Shown here: positions 24,508-32,646 of the stretch, one piece after another
How positions within the stretch are numbered: the first letter of the stretch is position 1
Layout: each line of letters starts with the position of its first letter
NCBI RefSeq assembly: GCF_000518785.1
Contig: NZ_JAEG01000002.1
Coordinates: 496,001-560,000 of the forward strand
DNA: 64,000 nucleotides
Source: Paenirhizobium selenitireducens ATCC BAA-1503
GTDB lineage: Bacteria > Pseudomonadota > Alphaproteobacteria > Rhizobiales > Rhizobiaceae
Reading direction: 5' to 3'
Translations under genes and position numbers: made by a program
Notes under the pieces: model-generated
What the model was told of the DNA's origin: nothing
The model's database searches: none
What the model saw: the letters and a program-made list of their open reading frames with translations, nothing else

Positions 24508-25428
24508 CTAGGCTGCGACCGGCACCGGGCCGGGCACCAGCACCTTCAGCTCTCCCGGATGCAGGCGGATTTCGACGTTGCGCGGCATGCGGATGAGTTC
24601 GCCGTCGATGACGCACAGCGCGCCGTGGCGGCGCTTGGGGAAGTGCAGGCGAACGACTTCCGCAGTGGTGGCGCTGACCGCCTCATTGTCCTTCAGCCTG
24701 CCACGCAGGATGTCGAAGGCGAGCTTCGCCACGCCGATCGGCTTCAGCGAATCCGCCAGATAGACGCCGAGCTTGCCGGTGGTCAGGTCGTCGGCGAAGA
24801 ACAGCGGATTCTCACCGAACGGATTGTTGGACACCGAGATCGCCGACACCACCCGGTGCTCGTTTCGCCCGTCATGGTCGATGTCGAAGATCACCTCGAA
24901 GCGCGACGGACGGAGCATCACGCCGAAGGCGGCGCGCGTGCTCGCCCGCATCTTGCCGAGCCTCGAGGCGAAGTTCATCGCATTGCGCATGCGGACCAGG
25001 CGGGCGTGCAGGCCGGCGGAAAACTGGTGCACGAAGGGGCGTCCGTTGACGGTTGCGATGTCGACCGCCTGCACCCTGCCCTGCGCCAGCGTTTCGAGAA
25101 CCGCGTTGATATCGAGCGGCAGCTTCAGCGAGCGGGCGAAGAGATTCATCGTTCCCGCCGGAACGACGCCGAGCGGTATGCCGGCCCTCCAGGCGATGCC
25201 GGCCGCAGCCGAGATCGTCCCGTCGCCGCCTCCGGCGATCAGCGCATCAATGCCCTCCTCACGCGCAGCGGCCTCCAGACGCTCCACCACGTCGCGGCCC
25301 GCGACGACTGAGAAGGAGATGTCATGACCGGCGGCACGGAATATCTCTTCCGCCCGGGCGCAATAGGCCTCCATGTCGGTGGTCTTGAACGTACCGCCGT
25401 CCCGATTGAAAACCGCTTTGAGTTTCAT
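24508..25428 (-). CDS. Diacylglycerol/lipid kinase family protein (YegS/DgkB-like)
   Basis: 306 aa from ATG 25428 (MKLKAVFNRDGGTF). The nucleotide-binding GGGDGTISAAAG and GVVPAGTMNLFARSLKLPLD are the catalytic-domain motifs of the DAGK/YegS superfamily, with the usual second beta-sandwich domain carrying LFFADDLTTGKLGVY and CVIDGELIRMPRNVEIRLHP (two parts). Bacterial members phosphorylate diacylglycerol, phosphatidylglycerol or other lipids. There is no membrane segment, so it works at the membrane surface. It is convergent with the mutarotase and has no operon partners; the lipid substrate is not predictable. Confidence 0.87.
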   Translation of the reverse strand: MKLKAVFNRDGGTFKTTDMEAYCARAEEIFRAAGHDISFSVVAGRDVVERLEAAAREEGIDALIAGGGDGTISAAAGIAWRAGIPLGVVPAGTMNLFARSLKLPLDINAVLETLAQGRVQAVDIATVNGRPFVHQFSAGLHARLVRMRNAMNFASRLGKMRASTRAAFGVMLRPSRFEVIFDIDHDGRNEHRVVSAISVSNNPFGENPLFFADDLTTGKLGVYLADSLKPIGVAKLAFDILRGRLKDNEAVSATTAEVVRLHFPKRRHGALCVIDGELIRMPRNVEIRLHPGELKVLVPGPVPVAA

Positions 25429-25716
25429 GGATCCTTTTCCGCTCCGCCGGTCGGCGGGAATTCCGCATGTGCGGGAAGCGCAAGTCAACGCGGCGCACCC
25501 TGATTGGTTTCGTCGTCCAGCGTGAAAATCGGGATCCACCGGGCGAAAATCAAGCAGCCCGGCACGTAGCCTTTGCCGCGCCGCACAAAAACATGATAGT
25601 CGTCAAATCACTTCCGCAGAGATTCCCGCAGCCGGCATGCCCGGATGCCTCCCACAAGACCCTTTCTCCCCTGTCCTTCCTCGGCTGCGACGACGCGGTC
25701 GACCCAAGGTGATCGC

Positions 25717-26952
25717 ATGACCGACTGCACTGCCCTTCACCCCGAGCTCGGGACCGGCGCCGACACGGCTGCCGCCACGCCGGCGCTGACCCCGCTGATG
25801 ATGATCCTGATCGAGATCGCGCTCGCTGCCGGCGGTTTTGGCATCGGCACCGGGGAATTCGTCATCATGGGCCTGCTGCCGGAGGTGGCGGCGACCTATG
25901 GCGTGAGCGTTCCCGACGCCGGCCGGGTGATCAGCGCCTATGCGCTCGGCGTGGTGATCGGCGCGCCGATCATCGCCGTGCTTGCCGCAAAGCTGTCGCG
26001 CCGCACCCTGCTTCTGCTGCTGATGGGCGTCTTTGCCATCGGCAACGTCACCAGCGCGCTGGCCCCGGACTTTCTCTCCTTCACCGCGCTGCGCTTCCTC
26101 ACCGGCCTGCCGCACGGTGCCTATTTCGGCGTCGCCGCACTGGTCGCCGCCTCGATGGTGCCGCCGCACAGGCGCGCGCGGGCCGTCGGGCGCGTCATGC
26201 TCGGCCTGACCATCGCCACGCTGATCGGCACGCCGATCGCCACCTTGCTCGGCCAGATGATGAGCTGGCGGGCGGCCTTCCTCATGGTCGGCGCGATCGG
26301 CGCCCTCACCGTGGTTCTGATCGCCCTTTACCTGCCGAAGGACAAGGTGGCGGAAGGCGCCAGCATCCGCCGCGAACTCGGCGCATTCGGCCGGCTGCAG
26401 GTCTGGCTGACGCTTGCCGTCGCCGCCGTCGGCTTTGGCGGCATGTTCTCGATCTTCAGCTATATCGCCAAGACCACGACCGATACCGCCGGCCTTCCGG
26501 CCAGCATGGTGGCGATCGTTCTCGCGCTGTTCGGCATCGGCATGAATGTCGGCAATGTCGTCGGTTCGCGCATGGCCGACTATTCGCTGAAGGGCACGAT
26601 CGGCGGCATGCTCGCCTTCAATGTGGTGCTGATGAGCGTGTTTTCGCTGACGGCGCATGATCCGGTCATGCTGTGCATCTGCGTCTTCCTCACCGGCTGC
26701 GGCTTTGCCGCCTGCCCTGCCGTCCAGACCCGCCTGATGGATGTCGCGGCCGATGCGCAGACGCTCGCCGCCGCCTCCAACCACTCGGCCTTCAACATCG
26801 CCAATGCGCTCGGCGCCTGGCTCGGCGGCCTGGTGATCACCTGGGGTTATGGCTACGGGGCGACCGGTTTCGTCGGTGCCGCCCTCTCGGCCCTCGGCCT
26901 CTTGGTCTTCCTGGTCTCGGTTCTGATCGAAAAGCGCAGCTCAGGCCGCTGA
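25717..26952 (+). CDS. MFS transporter, DHA1-type exporter (AraJ/YdhP-like)
   Basis: 411 aa from ATG 25717, preceded by AAGGTGATCGC. Twelve membrane segments are visible. The first is preceded by a soluble head; then GTGEFVIMGLLPEVAATYGV, a signature of this exporter subfamily, RTLLLLLMGVFAIGNVTSAL and RFLTGLPHGAYFGVAALVAA with the conserved motif C-like Gly/Pro pattern, and RARAVGRVMLGLTIATLIG. Such proteins expel sugars, arabinose-like compounds or drugs by proton antiport. It is convergent with and overlaps an HxlR regulator by 12 bp, which may control it only indirectly. Substrate unknown. Confidence 0.88.
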   Translation: MTDCTALHPELGTGADTAAATPALTPLMMILIEIALAAGGFGIGTGEFVIMGLLPEVAATYGVSVPDAGRVISAYALGVVIGAPIIAVLAAKLSRRTLLLLLMGVFAIGNVTSALAPDFLSFTALRFLTGLPHGAYFGVAALVAASMVPPHRRARAVGRVMLGLTIATLIGTPIATLLGQMMSWRAAFLMVGAIGALTVVLIALYLPKDKVAEGASIRRELGAFGRLQVWLTLAVAAVGFGGMFSIFSYIAKTTTDTAGLPASMVAIVLALFGIGMNVGNVVGSRMADYSLKGTIGGMLAFNVVLMSVFSLTAHDPVMLCICVFLTGCGFAACPAVQTRLMDVAADAQTLAAASNHSAFNIANALGAWLGGLVITWGYGYGATGFVGAALSALGLLVFLVSVLIEKRSSGR

Positions 26953-27354
26953 GCGCGCATCCGTATCGGCATCATCCGCCTGATCGCCCGGCAAGGCCAC
27001 GGTCTTTACCCCGTTCCTGCAAGCGACATGCGCCTGACCCCAGGCATCGAGCGCCAGGATCACCGGCTCGAGGCTCAGACCGAGCGGCGTCAGCGCGTAG
27101 TCGACGCGCGGCGGCACGACGGCAAAAACCTTGCGCGAGACGATGCCGGCCTCTTCCAGCTCGCGAAGCTGTTTGGTCAGCATACGCTGGGTGACGGCCG
27201 AAAGCCGGCGCCTGAGTTCGTTGAACCGCAGCGTCCTGTCGTTCAGCAGATGATAGAGGATCACGCCCTTCCACTTGCCGTCGAGCAGGCTCAAGGTCGA
27301 CTCGACCGGGCAGCCGGGAAAATTGTTGGTGAGCTTGGCGCGGGGCCGGGACAT
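26941..27354 (-). CDS. HxlR family transcriptional regulator
   Basis: 137 aa; ATG 27354 with AAGAAGGATA upstream. The winged helix shows CPVESTLSLLDGKWKGVILY (the DGKW motif and the cysteine before it), RFNELRRRLSAVTQRMLTKQ and LRELEEAGIVSRKVF. This Cys is a redox or aldehyde sensor in some members. Its last 12 bases overlap the end of the MFS gene tail to tail. It is divergent from a zinc-type alcohol dehydrogenase gene, and a perfect inverted repeat sits between them; hence it probably represses that gene and itself. Confidence 0.9.
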   Translation of the reverse strand: MSRPRAKLTNNFPGCPVESTLSLLDGKWKGVILYHLLNDRTLRFNELRRRLSAVTQRMLTKQLRELEEAGIVSRKVFAVVPPRVDYALTPLGLSLEPVILALDAWGQAHVACRNGVKTVALPGDQADDADTDARSAA

Positions 27355-27358
27355 GGAC

Positions 27359-27376
27359 AGTATCCTTCTTGATACT
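27359..27376. promoter_or_regulatory. Inverted repeat, probable HxlR operator
   Basis: AGTATC-N6-GATACT is a perfect inverted repeat 5-22 bases upstream of the HxlR start and overlapping its ribosome-binding region. HxlR regulators bind such short AT-containing inverted repeats next to their own genes. Confidence 0.55.
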
Positions 27377-27477
27377 ACATACAATTTCTGTCGCTATAGA
27401 CATAAAATGTGCATTCTTGCGTCGAGCGAATATACGTATCAATTGAAGGGCGTGCAAACCCCTCAAGGAGACCTTCC

Positions 27478-28494
27478 ATGCGCGCAGTCGGCTATCTGAC
27501 ACCCCAACCCATCACCGCCGAGACCTCACTGGTCGATATCGACATCCCCGTTCCGGACGCCCGTGGCCACGACCTGCTGGTCGAGGTGAAGGCGGTTTCG
27601 GTCAATCCGGTCGACACCAAGGTTCGATCCGCCGCCCAGCCGGAGCCCGGCCAGCACCGCATTCTCGGCTATGACGCTTCGGGCGTGGTCAAGGCCGTCG
27701 GCGAGAACGTCACGCTGTTCAAGCCGGGCGACGAAGTCTTCTATGCCGGCGTGATCAACCGTCCGGGCACCAACAGCGAATTTCACCTCGTGGACGAGCG
27801 TATCGTCGGCCTGAAGCCGAAGACACTCAGCTTCGCCGAGGCCGCCGCCGTCCCGCTCACCGCGATCACCGCCTATGAAATGCTGTTCCACCGCCTGAAG
27901 GTGCACGACAAGGTGACCGGCGCCAACAACGCCCTGCTCGTCACCGGCGGCGCCGGCGGCGTCGGTTCGATGGCGATCCAGCTCGCCCGGGCGCTGACGA
28001 ACCTCACCATCATCACCACCACGTCGCGGCCGGAGACTAGCCAGTGGGTCAAGGATCTCGGCGCCCATCACGTGCTGGATCACAGCAATGCGCTGGCACC
28101 GCAATATGCGGCACTCGACATCGGCGCGCCGGCATTCGTCTTCTCGGTCACCCGCAGCGACCTGCATGTGGCCGACCTCCAGGCGATCATCGCGCCGCAG
28201 GGCCGCTTCGGCATCATCGACGACATCAAGGGCGGTTTTGACGTCATGCCGTTCAAGGGCAAGGCGGTGTCGATCCACTGGGAATCGATGTTCACGCGCC
28301 CGGTCTTCCAGACGGCCGACATGATCGAGCAGCACAAGCTTCTCACGCATGTCGCCGAACTGGTGGAGACCGGCCAGATCCGCACCACGCTGACCGAAAC
28401 GCTCGGCACCATCAATGCCGTCAACCTGAAGAAGGCGCACGCGCTCATCGAATCGGGCCGCACCAAGGGCAAGATCGTGCTCGAAGGCTTCTGA
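27478..28494 (+). CDS. Zinc-type alcohol dehydrogenase/quinone oxidoreductase family protein
   Basis: 338 aa; ATG 27478 follows AAGGAGACC. The GroES-like N-terminal domain includes VEVKAVSVNPVDTKVR and ILGYDASGVVKAVGENVTLF (GYDASG). The catalytic zinc Cys/His set is lacking, which places it with NADPH quinone or enone reductases. The Rossmann domain has LLVTGGAGGVGSMAIQLARAL. Related enzymes reduce quinones or reactive carbonyls. It is divergent from an HxlR regulator, a pairing often seen for carbonyl or quinone stress. Substrate not assigned. Confidence 0.87.
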   Translation: MRAVGYLTPQPITAETSLVDIDIPVPDARGHDLLVEVKAVSVNPVDTKVRSAAQPEPGQHRILGYDASGVVKAVGENVTLFKPGDEVFYAGVINRPGTNSEFHLVDERIVGLKPKTLSFAEAAAVPLTAITAYEMLFHRLKVHDKVTGANNALLVTGGAGGVGSMAIQLARALTNLTIITTTSRPETSQWVKDLGAHHVLDHSNALAPQYAALDIGAPAFVFSVTRSDLHVADLQAIIAPQGRFGIIDDIKGGFDVMPFKGKAVSIHWESMFTRPVFQTADMIEQHKLLTHVAELVETGQIRTTLTETLGTINAVNLKKAHALIESGRTKGKIVLEGF

Positions 28495-28524
28495 CAAGCG
28501 CAGCGAGGCGGGGTTTGCTCCGCC

Positions 28525-29001
28525 TCAGCCCTTGACCGCCGGCAGCTTCAGCGGGCCGCCGGTCTTGACGCTGCGGATGGCGAAGTTCGACTGGATGTCG
28601 GTCACATGCGGCAGGACCAGCAGCTTGTCGGTCAGAAGCGCCTCATAGGCCGCGAGGTTCTCGACCACGACCTCGGCCATGAAGTCGGAATGGCCGGAAA
28701 TCATGTAGCAGCCGACCACTTCCGGGAGATCCTGCAACGCCTGCTGGAAGGCCTGGGCATGTTCGCGGGTGTGATGCGCTACCTTGAAGGCGACGAAGAC
28801 CGTCAGTTCCAGGCCCAGCGCGCGGCGGTCTATGTCGGCGCGGTAGCCGCGGATGATGCCCGACTGCTCCAGCATGCGGATGCGCCTCAGGCAGGGCGAC
28901 GGCGAGAGGTTCACCCTTTCGGCGATCTCGACATTGGTCGCCCGCGCATCGGACTGCAGCGCCGCAAGTATCGCCAGATCGAATTTGTCGAGTTTTGGCA
29001 T
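28525..29001 (-). CDS. Lrp/AsnC family transcriptional regulator
   Basis: 158 aa from ATG 29001 (MPKLDKFDLAILAAL). AGGTG lies at correct spacing for this codon and too close to the alternative ATG at 29007. The N-terminal helix-turn-helix is VEIAERVNLSPSPCLRRIRML, and the C-terminal RAM ligand domain has VVGCYMISGHSDFMAEVVVE with the typical G-(Y/C)-x-x-x-G-x-x-D pattern. It senses an amino acid. A divergent EamA exporter lies 124 bp away, a common pairing where the regulator turns on export of that amino acid. Confidence 0.9.
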   Translation of the reverse strand: MPKLDKFDLAILAALQSDARATNVEIAERVNLSPSPCLRRIRMLEQSGIIRGYRADIDRRALGLELTVFVAFKVAHHTREHAQAFQQALQDLPEVVGCYMISGHSDFMAEVVVENLAAYEALLTDKLLVLPHVTDIQSNFAIRSVKTGGPLKLPAVKG

Positions 29002-29125
29002 ATCCATGCACCTGATCACTTCTACGCGCAATTTTGTGCCACTCTTGACAATCATGCAAGCGTAAATGGCAAGGACACGCCAAGCCGCCTTGGCTATTCT
29101 GGCGCCGTCTATTCAGGAGCGCCCC

Positions 29126-30037
29126 ATGACTGCCGCCAGCACCGCCACCCGACCTCCAATTTCTACCGGCCTCGGCGCCGCATCGGCCCTGTCGGTCGTG
29201 CTGATCTGGGCGGCCTGGCTGATCTCGACGCGCCACAGCGTCGGCACCTCGCTCTCGCCGCTCGACCTCAGCCTGCTGCGCTACGGCGTGCCCGCCCTGC
29301 TGCTGTCGCCCTACTGGCTGCGCACCGGGCTCTGGCCCAGGGGCACGCCGAAATGGACGCTGGTGCTGATGGTGCTCGGTTCCGGCGCGCCGTTCTTCCA
29401 GCTCGTCGGCTTCGGCATGAAGGCGACGCCTGCCTCCGCCGCAGGCGTGCTTCTGCCCGGGGTCATGCCGCTCGCGGCAGCGCTGATCGGCATCCTGCTT
29501 CTCGGCGAGCGGCCGGACCGCATGCGCAAGTTCGGCATGCTGGCGATCCTTGGCGGAGGCGTGTTGCTGCTGGCCGACAACCTGTCGTCCGGACGGCTGA
29601 CCTGGGTCAGTTACGTGATCCTGCCGGCGGGCGCCACGCTCTGGGCGATCTACACCCACGCCTTCCGCAAGTCCGGTCTATCGGCCTTCGAGGGTGGTGC
29701 GCTGATCTGCATATGGTCGACGATCATCAACCTTGCGCTCATCCCCTTCCTCGGCACGCATCTGCTGAGCGTGCCGGTCGCGGAGATCGCGGTGCCGTTC
29801 GTGACGCAGGGGCTGCTCTCCGGCCTCCTGGCCACCGTGCTCTACGGCACGGCGGTGCGCAGCCTCGGCGGAACGCAGGCCGCCGCCTATACGGCGGTCA
29901 CGCCGGTTGCGGCCGCGATCGGCGGCGCGCTGCTGCTTGGCGAACCCTTGGGCGTCGTGACGATCGTCGCAACGCTGGTGACGGGAGCCGGCGTGCTGTT
30001 GTCGACCGGTCTGCTCTCGGCGCGGACGTCCAGCTGA
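29126..30037 (+). CDS. EamA/DMT family transporter
   Basis: 303 aa from ATG 29126, after CAGGAGCGCC. Ten membrane segments form two EamA repeats (about 20-150 and 160-300): SALSVVLIWAAWLISTRHSV, RYGVPALLLSPYWLR, GVMPLAAALIGILLLGERPD, then AVTPVAAAIGGALLLGEPLG with the repeated 'LLLGE' end. It probably exports amino acids or related metabolites. The divergent Lrp/AsnC regulator supports an amino-acid substrate. It is distinct from the second EamA protein near 46.8 kb, with only family-level likeness. Confidence 0.87.
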   Translation: MTAASTATRPPISTGLGAASALSVVLIWAAWLISTRHSVGTSLSPLDLSLLRYGVPALLLSPYWLRTGLWPRGTPKWTLVLMVLGSGAPFFQLVGFGMKATPASAAGVLLPGVMPLAAALIGILLLGERPDRMRKFGMLAILGGGVLLLADNLSSGRLTWVSYVILPAGATLWAIYTHAFRKSGLSAFEGGALICIWSTIINLALIPFLGTHLLSVPVAEIAVPFVTQGLLSGLLATVLYGTAVRSLGGTQAAAYTAVTPVAAAIGGALLLGEPLGVVTIVATLVTGAGVLLSTGLLSARTSS

Positions 30038-30065
30038 TTGATACCTGTCCGAACCGCTGGAGGTC

Positions 30066-30680
30066 TCAGGCCTGCAGCACGACGACCCGGCCGCCGACCT
30101 TGGCGCGCTCGTAGAGGTCGATCACGTCGTGGTTCATCATGCGGATGCAGCCGGACGACATGGCCTGGCCGATCGACTGAGGCTGGTTGGTGCCGTGGAT
30201 GCGGAACATGGTGTCGTTGCCGCCGCGATAGAGATAGAGCGCCCGGGCGCCGAGCGGATTGTTGATGCCGCCCGGCACGCCGCCGGCATATTTCATGTTT
30301 TTTTCCGGATTGGTGCGCAGCATGTTGGGCGACGGCGTCCAGCTCGGCCATTCGGCCCTGCGGCCGATATAGGCGACGCCGGCCAGCGCATAGCCGTTGC
30401 GGCCGACGCCCACGCCGTAGCGGATCGCCCGGCCCTCGCCCAGAACGTAGTAGAGCCGGCGCGCCGGGGTATCGACGACGATGGTGCCGGCCGGCTGGCT
30501 GGTCTCGTAGGCGACCTCCTGTCGGCGCAGCTCCGGCTTGATCTTGTCGATCGGCACCTTCTTCAGCGGATGGGGTTCACCCGGGCGCGCGTCGTACATC
30601 GACTGCTGGCTCGGGCCGGTCTGGCAACCGGCAAGCAAAAGCGGCAGGCCGATCAGCAGGCTGCGGCGGGAAATCGTCAT
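30066..30680 (-). CDS. L,D-transpeptidase (YkuD), lipoprotein
   Basis: 204 aa. The N-terminus MTISRRSLLIGLPLLLAGCQ has a Tat-like SRRSLL and a lipobox LLAGC, so the mature enzyme is a periplasmic lipoprotein with Cys19. The YkuD catalytic region has GGVPGGINNPLGARALYLY, IHGTNQPQSIGQAMSSGCIR and M, with His and Cys of the HGT...SxGCIRM motif. It cross-links the peptidoglycan in 3-3 fashion or attaches proteins to it. Rhizobiales rely heavily on these enzymes for polar growth. A perfect CtrA consensus lies 56-70 bases upstream of its start, which suggests cell-cycle control. Confidence 0.92.
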   Translation of the reverse strand: MTISRRSLLIGLPLLLAGCQTGPSQQSMYDARPGEPHPLKKVPIDKIKPELRRQEVAYETSQPAGTIVVDTPARRLYYVLGEGRAIRYGVGVGRNGYALAGVAYIGRRAEWPSWTPSPNMLRTNPEKNMKYAGGVPGGINNPLGARALYLYRGGNDTMFRIHGTNQPQSIGQAMSSGCIRMMNHDVIDLYERAKVGGRVVVLQA

Positions 30681-30735
30681 GTCTGGCCCCCAGAGAGAAG
30701 TGCGGATATCGGGGCGCAGGGTAAGGAATTTATGG

Positions 30736-30750
30736 TTAATGCCCGGTTAA
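30736..30750. promoter_or_regulatory. CtrA-type binding site upstream of the L,D-transpeptidase
   Basis: TTAA-TGCCCGG-TTAA is a perfect match to the CtrA full site (TTAA, seven bases, TTAA), placed 56-70 bases before the start of the transpeptidase gene. Expected chance occurrence in a window of this size and GC content is low. Confidence 0.55.
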
Positions 30751-30766
30751 AACGCCGCAGATCGGG

Positions 30767-31918
30767 TTAACCGTGACGTTCCGGTGGCTCCACCGCCGGC
30801 GGCATTCCCGACGACGTCGCGGAGAACCGCCCTTCCAGCGCCAGCAGCAAGAGAAGTATGGCGAGCGTCAGTCCGATCAGACTTGCGCCATGCAGCGGCA
30901 CCGAAACGAGGGCAAGCCCGATCAAAGCCAGGCCGGCCAACACGCGCAGCGCCACCGGACGCAGACCAACGATCCGACGGAAGGCGGCATCGGCAAGCAG
31001 GTATCCGCCCGTGCCGAGCAGAAGCAGGAAATCTGCGCCGTGACCGGATTCACCTTCGGTGCCATAGGCGATGGACGCCTTCAGCCCGGCCGCGACCAGT
31101 ATCAGGCCAGCGACCATGGCGAGATGACCCATGGTGTATGCAAACAAGGCGATGCGCGTGCGGCGGCGATTGTCCGCCTCCAGCATGCGATGCTCGGCGC
31201 GCTGGTCGTCGGCATCGAAATAGCTCCACCAGAGGGCAGCGATCAGCGCGATGGAAAGGACCAGACGCAGGATGGTATCGCCGGTCAGAGGGTGATCGGC
31301 GAGCCCCGTTCCGATCGCGATGATTGTTTCGCCGAGAACGATGATCAGCAGCAGGCCGTGCCTCTCGACGAAATGGACCGGATCGAGCGCGAAGCCCTCC
31401 CCGGTGTTCATGACCGCCACAACTGCATAGAGCCCGGCCGGCGCAAGCAGCAGAACCCAGCGCCATTCAGCCTCGATCGTACCTGCCGCGATAACCAGCA
31501 GGGCAGCGGCAATGTTGAAGGGAACGATCCGCAGCATGGCGCCGGCGGCCGGTCTGCCGCCGCGCGCAATGAAAGCGCAGAAATGCAGGATGATCACGAA
31601 AAGATAGGCGAAGCCGAAAACCAACGGATTGCCAGCGTCCCCCACGGGAGCCGAGAGCGCGAGGACCATGAAGCCTGCCATCGCCGCGACCAGCACGAGG
31701 CGCATCGTCTTTGGTGTGTGCGCGTGGTTGGTGAGCCAGATATAGCCGCCATACATCCACCAGACGAGCATGAGTACGGCCAGTGCATGAAGGTATTCGA
31801 CAGGTTCGTGCACATGCTCCACCAGATGCGTGAGCCGAGTGACGACGAAGACGAAGACAAGGTCGAAGAAGAGTTCGATGGTCTGGGCACGGAACTCAAG
31901 TTTCTGGCTTTCGAGCAT
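30767..31918 (-). CDS. LtrA family membrane protein
   Basis: 383 aa from ATG 31918 (MLESQKLEFRAQTIELF), which follows GGAAGGACAAAG; a longer frame to 32467 covers the divergent DoxX gene and is not used. The family motifs are ELFFDLVFVFVVTRLTHLV, WWMYGGYIWLTNHA, FVERHGLLLIIVLGETIIAI and SYFDADDQRAEHRML. About ten membrane segments are seen. LtrA was named for low-temperature needs in Listeria, but its activity is not established. It is divergent from DoxX and convergent with the L,D-transpeptidase upstream region, without operon partners. Confidence 0.88.
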   Translation of the reverse strand: MLESQKLEFRAQTIELFFDLVFVFVVTRLTHLVEHVHEPVEYLHALAVLMLVWWMYGGYIWLTNHAHTPKTMRLVLVAAMAGFMVLALSAPVGDAGNPLVFGFAYLFVIILHFCAFIARGGRPAAGAMLRIVPFNIAAALLVIAAGTIEAEWRWVLLLAPAGLYAVVAVMNTGEGFALDPVHFVERHGLLLIIVLGETIIAIGTGLADHPLTGDTILRLVLSIALIAALWWSYFDADDQRAEHRMLEADNRRRTRIALFAYTMGHLAMVAGLILVAAGLKASIAYGTEGESGHGADFLLLLGTGGYLLADAAFRRIVGLRPVALRVLAGLALIGLALVSVPLHGASLIGLTLAILLLLLALEGRFSATSSGMPPAVEPPERHG

Positions 31919-32122
31919 TCGAGCTTTGTCCTTCCGGCTTCTCTGGCGCGGAGAAGGAAAGCAGAACTGAGCCGCCCTTGTCCAGCGCGCTGCCGCGCTT
32001 CGAAAAACATCTGGTGAAAACCTGCCCAGGTGAGCCAGGCTTAGAGAAAAGGGCGAGATTTGATAATTGCAAAGAGAGCGCCGATGGAGAAACTGCGACC
32101 CATTCATCTGGGGGATATTCTC

Positions 32123-32518
32123 ATGAACGGTTTCGTTACTACGCTCACCTCGACGGCATGGTTCGGCTATGTCGCGCGCATCCTGCTCACCTACATGTTC
32201 TGGGCAAGCGGGATCGCAAAGCTCGTCGATTTCCAGGCGGCGGTCGGCGAGATGGCCCATTTCGGCCTCAACCCGCCGGTGGCGTTTGCCATTGCCACGA
32301 TCATCGTCCAGCTCGCCGGCTCGGCGCTCGTCATCCTCAACCGCTGGACCTGGCTCGGCGCCGGCGCGCTGGGCGTCTTCACGCTTCTCACCATCCCGAT
32401 CGCGCATAATTTCTGGACGATGGAAGAACCCTTCAAGACCATCGAGTTCTATGTGGTGATGGAGCACATTTCGATCGTCGGCGCATTGATGGTGGTGGCC
32501 TGGAAGGCCGACCGGTAG
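32123..32518 (+). CDS. DoxX family membrane protein
   Basis: 131 aa from ATG 32123, preceded by GGGGGAT; an in-frame ATG at 32084 (MEKLRPIHLG) with a weaker AGAGAG is the alternative. Four membrane segments appear. The DoxX core is RILLTYMFWASGIAKLVDFQ with the following AHFGLNPPVAFAIAT and LAGSALVILNRWTWLGAGAL. Members are small quinone-linked or redox-associated proteins with poorly known roles. A C-terminal HNFW and VVMEHISIVGALMV are typical. It is monocistronic with a strong hairpin downstream. Confidence 0.85.
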   Translation: MNGFVTTLTSTAWFGYVARILLTYMFWASGIAKLVDFQAAVGEMAHFGLNPPVAFAIATIIVQLAGSALVILNRWTWLGAGALGVFTLLTIPIAHNFWTMEEPFKTIEFYVVMEHISIVGALMVVAWKADR

Positions 32519-32591
32519 TCACTCGTCGGCCGTCCGGGTGGCCGTCGGCTGAGCCCGACGGACCGCAATTCCCGTTGTGCACCTTATCAAA

Positions 32592-32621
32592 CAGGCCGGC
32601 GCGTCGCCACGCGCCGGCCTG
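32592..32621. terminator. Bidirectional hairpin terminator
   Basis: CAGGCCGGCGCG and CGCGCCGGCCTG form a perfect 12-bp stem with a 6-base loop. It lies between convergent doxX-type and hydrolase genes. TCGTTGAT follows on the plus strand and TTTGATAAG on the minus strand. Confidence 0.7.
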
Positions 32622-32646
32622 TCGTTGATCGGTGCTGTCGCAGCGC

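Noticed and set aside
31919..32467. N-terminal extension of LtrA to 566 residues
   Set aside because: It crosses the divergent DoxX gene; the family begins at MLESQKLEFRAQ.
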